From: Psychrobacter immobilis
GTDB taxonomy: Bacteria > Pseudomonadota > Gammaproteobacteria > Pseudomonadales > Moraxellaceae
Direction of reading: 5' to 3'
DNA length: 64,000 bases
Assembly: GCF_904846185.1 (NCBI RefSeq)
Contig: NZ_CAJGZQ010000007.1
Coordinates: 62,001 to 126,000, forward strand
Shown: positions 56,234 to 64,000 of the stretch, piece by piece
Layout: each line of letters starts with the position of its first letter
Numbering within the stretch: position 1 is the stretch's first letter
Position numbers and translations under genes: made by a program
Notes under the pieces: model-generated
What the model was told of the DNA's origin: nothing
The model's input: only the letters and a program-made list of their open reading frames with translations
Databases searched by the model: none

Positions 56234-56734
56234 ATGAAGCTTTCAACCAAAGTTACAGAACTGACTAATATTATTGCTCCTGCCGTCGCGGCTTGCGATG
56301 TGGCATTATGGGGTATCGAGTTTGCACCGCAAGGCAATCGCTCTTTATTACGCATCTATATTGAGGCATTGCCAGAAGAGCAGGCCCAAAATAAACAAGT
56401 AACCATTGAAAACTGTGCAGCAGTGAACCATCAAGTGAGCGGTATTCTTGAGGTTCATGATCCGATTGCTGGCGAGTTTATCTTAGAAGTCTCTTCACCA
56501 GGTTTCGACCGTGCATTCTTTTCAGATGAGCAGATGCATGCCTATGTTGGTCAAACCGTCAGCTTGCGTTTAATACAAGCGATTGGTGAAGGTGATCAAA
56601 AACGTCGCAAAGCGACAGGTACTTTAGATAGTATCGATGCAAATGTCTTAAATCTGACATCAAGCGATGGTCAGCAGTTTGAGATTGCGCTGAGTAATAT
56701 TGATAAAGCCAATTTGATTTATGAAGATGCCTAA
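56234..56734 (+). CDS. rimP: Ribosome maturation factor RimP
   Basis: A 166-residue protein needed for 30S maturation. CDVALWGIEFAPQGNRSLLRIYIE, the VTIENCAAVNHQVSGILEVHDPI box and FILEVSSPGFDR are family signatures; the C-terminal SH3-like domain ends NIDKANLIYE. First gene of the rimP-nusA-infB operon; weak ribosome-binding site. Confidence 0.95.
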   Translation: MKLSTKVTELTNIIAPAVAACDVALWGIEFAPQGNRSLLRIYIEALPEEQAQNKQVTIENCAAVNHQVSGILEVHDPIAGEFILEVSSPGFDRAFFSDEQMHAYVGQTVSLRLIQAIGEGDQKRRKATGTLDSIDANVLNLTSSDGQQFEIALSNIDKANLIYEDA

Positions 56735-56892
56735 GCTTTTGTACAGCTTGGTTTGATTTGAAAACTTGAAGTAACAAATCATCCATCAGCATTTTAATAT
56801 CCAAACAGCTTATATAGCTTACGGTGAAAATATAATAGCAATACATAAATTATAAAATTTAAGTCAATTAAAAATGATAGGACAGGTATAGC

Positions 56893-58377
56893 ATGAGTCG
56901 TGAAATCTTAACGGTAGTAGAAACTGTCAGTAATGAAAAGGGCTTAAATCCTGAAGATATCTTTGAAGCGATAGAAGATGCTTTGGTGGTATCGACTAAG
57001 AAAAAAGTATACACCGAACAGCCAGAAGTGGCAGTACGGGTTGCTATCGACCGTACAACGGGCGATTATGATACTTATCGTTATTGGACAGTGGTTGCAG
57101 ATGAAGACCATGAAATGCCTGCTTGTCAGCTAGCCATCAGCGATCTTGATCCAGAAGAATGGTCAATCGGCGATGTCAAAGAAGAACAGATTGAATCGAT
57201 TGAGTTTGGTCGTATTGCTGCGACTCAAGCCAAACAAGTCATCATCCAAAAGATTCGTGAAGCTGAGCGTAATTTAGTAGCAGATGCTTTTGAGCCACGT
57301 GTTGGCGAGATGATGTATGGCGAAGTCAAGAAGCAGACTCGTGATGGCTATATCATTGATCTAGGTGACAATGCCGAAGGCTATTTGTCACGTGATCAGA
57401 TGCTGCCGCGTGAGCAATTACGTGCAAAATCACGTATCAATGCCATTTTGTATCATGTAAACCGTGAAAACCGCGGCGCTCAGTTGCTACTGTCTCGTAC
57501 TCATCCTGAAATGCTTTCAGCATTGATGCAAAAAGAAGTGCCTGAAATTGCCGAACAAATTATTGAAATCCGCAACGTCGCGCGCTTGCCGGGTACTCGT
57601 GCTAAAATAGCTGTGAAAACTAACGATCATCGTATCGATCCAGTTGGTGCTTGTATTGGTATGCGTGGTACACGTATCCAAGCCGTACAGCAGGAGCTTG
57701 ATGGCGAACGCATTGATGTGGTGGTGTGGTCAGATGATCCAGCACAGTTCATTATCAGTGCTTTAGAGCCAGCTGACGTCAGTAGCATCATTTTGGATGA
57801 AGATACGCAGACAGCTGATATTATTTTTAGTACCAATGATCAGTTGGCACGTGCGATCGGTTCACAAGGTCAAAACGTACGTTTGGCGTCTGAGCTAACG
57901 GGCTATAAGCTTAATATGATGCTAGAAGAAGAATATCAGCAGCGTCAACAAAACGAATCGAAAGCCTTTATCGAATTATTCTATGAACGTTTAGAAGTGG
58001 ATAAAGACTTAGCACAAGCACTGGTCGATATTGGTTTTACCAGTATTGAAGAAGTGGCTTACGTACCAGTTGAAACCTTTTATGATATCGAAGGTCTAGA
58101 CGATGAAGCGATTGAGATGATTCAAGAGCGTGCAAAAGAAGTGGTCATCGCTGATGAGCTGGTCAAACAACAGAACATGAAAGAGCCAAGTCAAGAGCTA
58201 CAAGAGCTTGAAGGTATGACAGTCAATTGGGCCTATAAAATGGCACAAAAAGACATTATTACCGTTGATGATTTGGCAGAACAAGCAGTCTTCGATCTCG
58301 AAGATATCGAAGGTTTAGACTCTGAAACCGCAGGAAAACTCATCATGAAAGCTCGGGAATCTTGGTTCAATGAATAA
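56893..58377 (+). CDS. nusA: Transcription termination/antitermination protein NusA
   Basis: A 494-residue RNA polymerase-binding factor. N-terminal domain (ILTVVETVSNEKGLNPEDIFEAIEDALVVSTKKK), S1 domain (GEMMYGEVKKQTRDGYIIDLGDNAEGYLSRDQMLPRE), two KH domains (DPVGACIGMRGTRIQAVQQEL; ARAIGSQGQNVRLASELTGYKL), and two C-terminal helix-hairpin-helix acidic repeats (GLDDEAIEMIQERA; GLDSETAGKLIMKAR). Length equals that of E. coli NusA (495). AGG lies 6 bases before the ATG. Confidence 0.97.
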   Translation: MSREILTVVETVSNEKGLNPEDIFEAIEDALVVSTKKKVYTEQPEVAVRVAIDRTTGDYDTYRYWTVVADEDHEMPACQLAISDLDPEEWSIGDVKEEQIESIEFGRIAATQAKQVIIQKIREAERNLVADAFEPRVGEMMYGEVKKQTRDGYIIDLGDNAEGYLSRDQMLPREQLRAKSRINAILYHVNRENRGAQLLLSRTHPEMLSALMQKEVPEIAEQIIEIRNVARLPGTRAKIAVKTNDHRIDPVGACIGMRGTRIQAVQQELDGERIDVVVWSDDPAQFIISALEPADVSSIILDEDTQTADIIFSTNDQLARAIGSQGQNVRLASELTGYKLNMMLEEEYQQRQQNESKAFIELFYERLEVDKDLAQALVDIGFTSIEEVAYVPVETFYDIEGLDDEAIEMIQERAKEVVIADELVKQQNMKEPSQELQELEGMTVNWAYKMAQKDIITVDDLAEQAVFDLEDIEGLDSETAGKLIMKARESWFNE

Positions 58378-58528
58378 GCGGTAACTGCATATCGCTGTCT
58401 TTTAGTGATATGCTATCGATAATAAAGTGCTGGTATGAGCGCAGTACCAATACCAGCCTTACCCCAATCATTTGTAGCCAACAACTGAATTGAACATATA
58501 GCAAATAATAGACAGTAGGTGATAATAA

Positions 58529-61255
58529 ATGGCAGATAAGACCGTCAAAGAACTGGCAGATATGGTAGGCAAAAGCGCAAGTGCTGTACAACAGCAATTG
58601 GTAGATGCTGGACTGCCTGCTCGTGCAGAGGGTGACCTAGTCACTGAGCTTGAGCAAGAGAAGTTGGTGACGTATTTAAAGCAAAGTCATGGTCAGCAAG
58701 AAAAGCGTCGTATTAGTCTTAAATCTAAGACAACTAGCACTGCGCGCGTGACCGGCTCTTCAGGTAAATCTAAGAGCGTCAATGTGGAAGTGCGTAAAAA
58801 GAAAGTATTTGAAAAGCCTGATCCAGAAAAAATGGCTGAAGAGTTGGCTGCGCGTGAGCAAGCGATGATTGAGTCGCAAGAACGTGCTGCTAAAGATGCT
58901 GAAGAGCGTGCTGCTACCAAGAAGAAATCTGAAGAACGTCAAGCTGCAACCTTGGCTGCAATGCGTGCAAGCTTAGGCTCTAGCAAAAAGTCAGATGATA
59001 AAAACGATGATATCTCAACCTCAGTGGTTGTGAAGAAAGGTGGCAAAACCACTGTCGAAGTCAAACCTAAAGACCAACCGAAGAAAAAAGTTGCAGCGAC
59101 GAAACCGAAAGTTGAAACGGCGGTTGAACGTAAAGCGCGCGAAATGCGTGAGAAAGAAGAAGCTCGTTTACGTGAAATCGAAACAGAAACACGCCGCGCT
59201 CAAGCTGAAGAAGCACAGAAACGTACGCTTGAACAAATGCGTAAAATGGCTGGAAAATATACAGATCAGCCTGCTTCTGAAGTTCGTAAAGACGAGCCAC
59301 TAGCAGAAGGTTTGGTTGGTGATGCCTTAGAAGAATCATTTGAAAAAGAACGTCGTGAAATCAAGCGTGGCACCAGTAGTACTAGTGCTCGTGGCCGTGG
59401 TCGTCGTAAGAATCAAGATGAGCGTGAGATCAAAAACCGTAAAAACGGTTTGCGTTCAACGCAAGCATCACAGCATAAGTTCGAAAAACCTGTTGAAAAA
59501 ATTGTTTACGATGTTGAGATTAGTGAACAAATTACAGTCGCAGATCTTGCTCAACGTATGGCAGTTAAAGCGCGCGAAGTCACCAAATTGCTTATGAAAA
59601 TGGGTGAGATGGCTCGTGAGTCAGATACGATTGATCAAGCGACAGCAAGTTTGCTCGTTGAAGAGATGGGTCACAATCCAGTACTAGTTAGTGATACTAA
59701 GGTTGAAGACGATCTACAAGACGCCGTTGATGAGCGTAGCAGTAACGTTCAAACTCGTCCGCCAGTAGTCACAATCATGGGTCACGTCGATCACGGTAAG
59801 ACATCATTACTTGATAAAATTCGTGAAACAAAAGTGGCAACTGGTGAAGCAGGTGGTATTACTCAGCATATCGGTGCTTATCATGTTAAAACCGATCGTG
59901 GTGTGATTACCTTCCTTGATACTCCAGGTCACGCGGCCTTTAGTGCTATGCGTTCACGCGGTGCACAGGCGACTGATATTGTTGTGTTAGTTGTTGCCGC
60001 TGATGATGGTATGATGCCGCAAACAGCAGAAGCTATTGATCATGCTCGTGCTGCTGGTACGCCAATTATCGTTGCAATTAATAAAATGGATAAGCCAAGC
60101 GCTGATCCAGATCGCGTCCTTAATGAATTGACTGCTAAAGAAGTCGTTTCAGAAGAGTGGGGCGGCGATACCCCAATGGCTCGTATCTCAGCCAAAACCG
60201 GTGATGGTATTGATGAGCTGTTAGAACTTATTAGCCTACAAGCTGAACTAATGGAGCTAGAGGCACCGTTAGACGGCGCTGCTCAAGGTGTGGTCATTGA
60301 ATCAAGACTTGAAAAAGGGCGCGGTCCGGTTGTTAGCGTCTTAGTTAAAAAAGGTACGTTGAAGCAAGGCGACTTGGTCTTGGCAGGCGAGCATTACGGT
60401 AAAGTTCGTGCGATGACTGATGAACATGGTAAGCGTATTCAATCAGCAGGTCCTTCTATCCCTGTAGAAATTTTAGGCCTACCTGAAACGCCAGCAGCTG
60501 GCAGCGAGTTCTTAGTCTTAACCGACGAGAAAAAAGCTCGCGAAGTGGCAGAGTTTAGAAGCAACCGTGAGCGTGAGCGTCAACTTGAACGTCAGAATGC
60601 CATGCGTTTAGAAAGCATGTTTGATCAGATGGAACAAGGTGATGTGTCATTCTTGAATATCGTATTGAAAACGGATGTTCGTGGTTCGCTTGAAGCGTTA
60701 CTTTCTGCCTTGAATGAGCTATCAACTGATGAAGTTAAAGTCAGAGTAATTAGCTCAGGCGTCGGTCCTATCTCTGAATCTGATGTGACACTTGCAGAAT
60801 CTAGCGAAGCGGTATTGTTAGGTTTCAACGTTCGTGCTGATGCGACCGCACGTCGCAAAGCAGATGCCGCCAACATGGATATCCGTTATTACAGCGTTAT
60901 CTATGGTTTGATTGATGATGTAAAAGCAGCTATGAGTGGTATGCTTGCGCCAGAACATCGTGAGAAAATACTTGGTGTTGCAGACGTTCGTGAAGTATTC
61001 CGTTCTAGTAAGTTCGGTGCTGCTGCTGGTTGTATGGTGGTTGAAGGTACAATTTATCGCAACAAACCTATCCGCGTATTGCGTGATGATCAAGTTATCT
61101 TTACTGGTCAATTGCAATCATTGCGTCGCTATAAAGAAGACGTTAATGAAGTACGTACTGGCATGGAATGCGGTATGGCTGTTCGTGGCTATGATGTCGA
61201 AGCTGGCGATAAGATCGAAGTCTTTGAAATCCAAGAGTTTGCACGTACTATCTAA
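58529..61255 (+). CDS. infB: Translation initiation factor IF-2
   Basis: A 908-residue GTPase that places initiator tRNA on the 30S subunit, fittingly downstream of the initiator tRNA gene. An N-terminal IF2 domain ([22 protein letters not shown]) precedes a long Lys/Glu/Ala/Arg charged region (about 75-310), a second IF2 N-domain ([25 protein letters not shown]), then the G domain: [33 protein letters not shown]-terminal domains III and IV follow to residue 908. AGG lies 9 bases before the ATG. Confidence 0.98.
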   Translation: MADKTVKELADMVGKSASAVQQQLVDAGLPARAEGDLVTELEQEKLVTYLKQSHGQQEKRRISLKSKTTSTARVTGSSGKSKSVNVEVRKKKVFEKPDPEKMAEELAAREQAMIESQERAAKDAEERAATKKKSEERQAATLAAMRASLGSSKKSDDKNDDISTSVVVKKGGKTTVEVKPKDQPKKKVAATKPKVETAVERKAREMREKEEARLREIETETRRAQAEEAQKRTLEQMRKMAGKYTDQPASEVRKDEPLAEGLVGDALEESFEKERREIKRGTSSTSARGRGRRKNQDEREIKNRKNGLRSTQASQHKFEKPVEKIVYDVEISEQITVADLAQRMAVKAREVTKLLMKMGEMARESDTIDQATASLLVEEMGHNPVLVSDTKVEDDLQDAVDERSSNVQTRPPVVTIMGHVDHGKTSLLDKIRETKVATGEAGGITQHIGAYHVKTDRGVITFLDTPGHAAFSAMRSRGAQATDIVVLVVAADDGMMPQTAEAIDHARAAGTPIIVAINKMDKPSADPDRVLNELTAKEVVSEEWGGDTPMARISAKTGDGIDELLELISLQAELMELEAPLDGAAQGVVIESRLEKGRGPVVSVLVKKGTLKQGDLVLAGEHYGKVRAMTDEHGKRIQSAGPSIPVEILGLPETPAAGSEFLVLTDEKKAREVAEFRSNRERERQLERQNAMRLESMFDQMEQGDVSFLNIVLKTDVRGSLEALLSALNELSTDEVKVRVISSGVGPISESDVTLAESSEAVLLGFNVRADATARRKADAANMDIRYYSVIYGLIDDVKAAMSGMLAPEHREKILGVADVREVFRSSKFGAAAGCMVVEGTIYRNKPIRVLRDDQVIFTGQLQSLRRYKEDVNEVRTGMECGMAVRGYDVEAGDKIEVFEIQEFARTI

Positions 61256-61343
61256 CGTTACAGTTCGATAGCAGGATATCTAATCATGCAATACGCTTAA
61301 TCAGCTGAGCAGATTAGTATCTTCTCAATATCTAGCTGTACTT

Positions 61344-61376
61344 AGGCCTAACAGGTACATCCTGCTAGGCCTTTTT
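61344..61376 (+). terminator. Terminator-like hairpin between infB and rbfA
   Basis: AGGCCTA-ACAGG pairs with CCTG-C-TAGGCCT (one bulge/mismatch) followed by TTTTTT. It splits the usual infB-rbfA-truB operon. Confidence 0.8.
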
Positions 61377-61458
61377 TACCAACTATTAGTCCTAAAATTT
61401 GTTAATAAGCCAATATATCAATCAGCGAAAATAAGCCATATTAAAGTAAGGTAACAAT

Positions 61459-61863
61459 ATGAACCAACGTCTACAACGCTTAGCCGACCAAATTCAGCGT
61501 GAGCTTGCTGTTCTCATCCGTGATGCAGTCAATGACCCTCGTTTGACTGGTTTTGTCACTATTTCCAGTGTCAAGGTTAGTCCTGACTTAGGATATGCTG
61601 ATGTCTATGTCACCATCATGGAGCCTGAGCTTAACGATTCCATGAATAAGACCAATCATGAAGAGAGTATCAAAGTACTTAATAAAGCGGCGGGCTTTTT
61701 GCGCACCGAATTAAGCCACAGCCTAAAAACACGTACCACACCACGCTTGCGTTTTCATTATGACGAAGTGACTGCTCGTGGTAATTACATGATGGATTTA
61801 ATCAGTAAAGCAGTTATTAAGACTGAAGAAAATGAGTCTGACGAGCAAGAAAACGAAGAGTAG
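61459..61863 (+). CDS. rbfA: Ribosome-binding factor A
   Basis: A 134-residue cold-adaptation and 30S maturation factor of KH fold. RLQRLADQIQRELAVLIRDAVNDPRLTGFVTISSVKVSPDLGYADVYVT and LRTELSHSLKTRTTPRLRFHYDE match the family. The C-terminus is acidic. AAGG precedes the ATG. Confidence 0.96.
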   Translation: MNQRLQRLADQIQRELAVLIRDAVNDPRLTGFVTISSVKVSPDLGYADVYVTIMEPELNDSMNKTNHEESIKVLNKAAGFLRTELSHSLKTRTTPRLRFHYDEVTARGNYMMDLISKAVIKTEENESDEQENEE

Positions 61864-61879
61864 AAGGGTAAAAGTCGTT

Positions 61880-62959
61880 ATGTCTATCGCATCTACGCAA
61901 GCGGATAAAAAGTTTAGTAATCACCCTAACAAGATTAAAGTCTCGGGTGTTATTTTAGTTGATAAACCCAAAGGCATGACTTCACAGCAAGTGGTGTCAA
62001 AGGTGAAGTATCTTTTTAAGTCGCCAAATCATGACAGTAAAAAAGCGGGGCATACAGGGACACTTGATCCAATGGCAACCGGTCTATTGCCGATTTGTAT
62101 GGGTGAAGCGACGAAATTTAGTCATTATCAGCTAGATGCGGACAAATCCTATCAAGCAACTATTCTACTTGGTGGTCAAACTGATACTGGTGATGCCGAT
62201 GGACAAATCACTGCTAAGGCACCCATTCCAAAATTTGATGATGTACTTTTAGACAAAGTCGCCCAGCAGTTTTTAGGTGCCCAGCAGCAGATACCGCCGA
62301 TGTATTCTGCACTAAAAAAAGATGGTAAAAAACTCTATGAGTATGCTCGTGCGGGAATCGAGGTAGAACGAGCGCCTAGAGATATTGTAATCAAGGCCAT
62401 TGATTTAAAAGCGCTTGATCATGAGAAAATTCAATTGACAGTGACCTGTACTAAAGGTACTTATGTGCGTGTACTCGGTGAAGATATCGCCAAAGCGATG
62501 GGTACATTAGGGCATTTGACTGCATTACGCCGTACGCAGGTTGGTGATTTCAAAATCAATGATGCGATTACTTTGCCAGACTTGGAAGTATTAGCGTTTG
62601 ATAACAGGCAAGAGCAATTGATGCCGGTAGATGCTTGCATTAATATTGAAGCTGAGATGGTATTGACGGTTGAGCAGTGTGAGCGTATACACATGGGTCA
62701 ACGTTTGAATGTATTTGAGCAACTGACAGACAGTCTGCGCGACTATATTTCAAATAGTATCAGTCATCAGTCGTCTGTGTCAGAAAACAACGATATTCAA
62801 CTAGATAGTGATATGGTTAGTAGTGACGATGACCAACAACCCTTGATCCATGAGATTCCAGCTGATATTCGTTTGATAAATCAGCAAGGTCAGTTTCTTG
62901 GATTGGGTGCCGTAAGTCTCAACGGTAGATTGCAGCCTAAAAAATTAATCCAGCGTTAA
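61880..62959 (+). CDS. truB: tRNA pseudouridine(55) synthase
   Basis: A 359-residue enzyme making pseudouridine 55 in tRNA. The catalytic Asp is in KAGHTGTLDPMATGLLPI; GVILVDKPKGMTSQQVV, DKSYQATILLGGQTDTGDADG and TCTKGTYVRVLGEDIAKAMG are family motifs. An Asp/Ser-rich insertion in the C-terminal PUA-like region (about 295-325) makes it some 45 residues longer than E. coli TruB (314). The ATG at 61880 is 17 bases after the rbfA stop, with AAGGG upstream. Confidence 0.96.
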   Translation: MSIASTQADKKFSNHPNKIKVSGVILVDKPKGMTSQQVVSKVKYLFKSPNHDSKKAGHTGTLDPMATGLLPICMGEATKFSHYQLDADKSYQATILLGGQTDTGDADGQITAKAPIPKFDDVLLDKVAQQFLGAQQQIPPMYSALKKDGKKLYEYARAGIEVERAPRDIVIKAIDLKALDHEKIQLTVTCTKGTYVRVLGEDIAKAMGTLGHLTALRRTQVGDFKINDAITLPDLEVLAFDNRQEQLMPVDACINIEAEMVLTVEQCERIHMGQRLNVFEQLTDSLRDYISNSISHQSSVSENNDIQLDSDMVSSDDDQQPLIHEIPADIRLINQQGQFLGLGAVSLNGRLQPKKLIQR

Positions 62960-63044
62960 TGTTACGGTTCTTATATAACCCTCGTTTAAACACGATTTAG
63001 CTTACTAATAGTTTACACTAATCACATATCCTCACATTTTATTG

Positions 63045-63077
63045 CAGGTTTCATCTATGGTGGAACCTGTTTTTTTT
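63045..63077 (+). terminator. Terminator after truB
   Basis: CAGGTT (63045-63050) / AACCTG (63064-63069) followed by eight T. Confidence 0.8.
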
Positions 63078-63335
63078 GTACTTTAGATCTACCGGATAGG
63101 AAGTCTGGATAGAAAAATAAATCGAACTAAGACTCTAAGAATAAGAACATAAAAAAATAATAAGATAAAAAGTCATATATCAAAAATAAAAACTAGGTTC
63201 GAAAGAGAATATTTAATAGGAACAAGATGGGTCAAAGGAAGACTATACAGCCAATAATAATAACGACTTATAAAAATAAAGTATGAATAATAAAAATACC
63301 AAAAGAAAATCACTCATAACGAAAAAAGGAATATC
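63078..63335 (+). other. Adenine-rich leader upstream of the PfpI gene
   Basis: About 230 bases with strong plus-strand purine excess and many AATAA/AAAAT words. It carries AAGGA before the next gene; no hairpin or gene was seen. Confidence 0.45.
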
Positions 63336-63860
63336 ATGAAAACCATTGCTTTTTTACTACACAATAACTTCGAGCAAGCAGAATACGAAGAGGTTAATAA
63401 TCAACTCAAAGATAAAGGTTACAAGACACTTCTTATAACCACAAATAAAGAAAAAGAAGTGCAAGCCATGCAGCAAGATGTAGACAAGGGCGACACCTTT
63501 ATTGCTGATATTTTTGCAAAAGACGCAAGCGTTTCTGATTATGATGCGTTGGTACTACCAGGTGGTACTGTCAATGCGGATACGATTCGTGGCAATGAAG
63601 AGGCTCATAGTATTATCAATGCTATCAATGATGCAGGCAAGCCATTAGCTGTCATTTGCCATGCTCCTTGGGCACTTATCAATACAGGTATTGCCAAAGG
63701 TAAAACGCTCACTGCTTATCATACGCTGCAGATAGATTTAGAAAACGCTGGTGCAAAATTTGTAGATCAAACAGTACAGGTAGACGGTAATTTGATTACT
63801 TCACGTAATCCAGATGATATCAGCAATTTCGTTGATGCTATTGATAAGGCATTATCTTAA
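63336..63860 (+). CDS. DJ-1/PfpI family protein
   Basis: A 174-residue glutamine-amidotransferase-like protein. The first acid region is in NNFEQAEYEE; LVLPGGTVNADTIRGN and the nucleophile elbow AVICHAPWALINTG with its reactive Cys are clear, followed by TAYHTLQIDLENAGAKFVD. Relatives (YhbO, PfpI) act as stress-protective deglycases or chaperones; the exact activity is disputed. AAGGA lies 6 bases before the ATG. Confidence 0.9.
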   Translation: MKTIAFLLHNNFEQAEYEEVNNQLKDKGYKTLLITTNKEKEVQAMQQDVDKGDTFIADIFAKDASVSDYDALVLPGGTVNADTIRGNEEAHSIINAINDAGKPLAVICHAPWALINTGIAKGKTLTAYHTLQIDLENAGAKFVDQTVQVDGNLITSRNPDDISNFVDAIDKALS

Positions 63861-63935
63861 TTTTTCTACCCATTTACTGAATAATTAATTATTTATATTT
63901 CTTAAACGTTCACAACCGTAACTGAGGAAAATATT

Positions 63936-64000
63936 ATGTCAAATTCTAATCCAAACGATACCAAGCTTGAGCAACAACGTTCTGAGTCAGCAACTGCAGC
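63936..64000 (+). CDS. 5' end of an unidentified gene, cut by the window edge
   Basis: An ATG at 63936 with GAGGA about 9 bases upstream opens a frame to the window end (MSNSNPNDTKLEQQRSESATA). The visible part is hydrophilic and low complexity. It lies 76 bases after the PfpI gene, possibly in one operon. Family cannot be told. Confidence 0.55.
   Translation, partial: MSNSNPNDTKLEQQRSESATA

Overview
The window looks like a chromosomal segment of a gammaproteobacterium of the Moraxellaceae, most likely Psychrobacter. The reasons are moderate GC with Q/N/T-rich proteins, a full gammaproteobacterial housekeeping set, low-complexity insertions in core proteins, and the order secG, tRNA-Leu(GAG), initiator tRNA-Met, rimP, nusA, infB, rbfA, truB, which parallels the E. 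coli secG-leuU-metY-rimP-nusA-infB-rbfA-truB region. The species call is recognition from protein texture and gene order, not a database result. LAYOUT. 1-1000: ragged accessory start with a gene tail, a wrecked DinB-family pseudogene and a DUF2798 membrane protein. 1000-8200: racemase, nitronate monooxygenase, then an AT-rich islet holding one NACHT NTPase (bacterial NLR-like, candidate anti-phage protein), then DsrE-like, thioesterase, YheT and YigZ genes. 8200-17700: rsuA, a large DsbC-type disulfide isomerase preceded by two decayed tandem-repeat arrays, DUF2939, dnaJ, dapB, a small secretin-like protein, a PLP decarboxylase, def and a GlsB/YeaQ protein. 17900-31700: mpl, an NlpE-like lipoprotein, dsbB, gshA, erpA, an ABC-F ATPase, a RlpA-like protein, cbpA-cbpM, and a tandem pair of sstT transporters. 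31800-48900: holC-pepA, isochorismatase-like hydrolase, lptF-lptG, an RsmC-like methyltransferase, an AT-rich SEC-C gene abutting xerC, a second methyltransferase, tusA, a membrane protein, ruvX, yqgE, recN, ppnP, rlmB and coaE. 49000-53900: pilD-pilC-pilB (type IV pilus) bracketed by two related miniature inverted-repeat elements. 53980-63000: tpiA, secG, two tRNAs and the nusA-infB operon; then a DJ-1/PfpI protein and the start of one more gene. HOW IT FITS TOGETHER. Most of the window is core: translation (rimP to truB, rsuA, rlmB, def, tRNAs), envelope assembly (lptFG, mpl, secG, rlpA-like), periplasmic and cytoplasmic thiol chemistry (DsbC-type, dsbB, gshA), protein folding (dnaJ, cbpA/cbpM), DNA repair and segregation (recN, ruvX, xerC, holC) and pilus assembly. 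The genuinely accessory parts are the NACHT islet, the SEC-C gene and the two miniature elements. MOST NOTEWORTHY: (1) the NACHT gene lies between an intact nitronate monooxygenase gene and a decayed copy of that gene's 5' end, recording how the islet arrived; (2) one exact 16-bp parS-type site and one 14-bp parS core lie inside genes, and two one-base variants flank dnaJ, suggesting the window belongs to the origin-proximal ParB domain; (3) a 16-bp tandem repeat in strict register for ten units runs into the ribosome-binding region of the DsbC-type gene; (4) a pair of TA-flanked MITE-like elements brackets pilBCD. No CRISPR array, rRNA operon, prophage or intact insertion sequence was seen.
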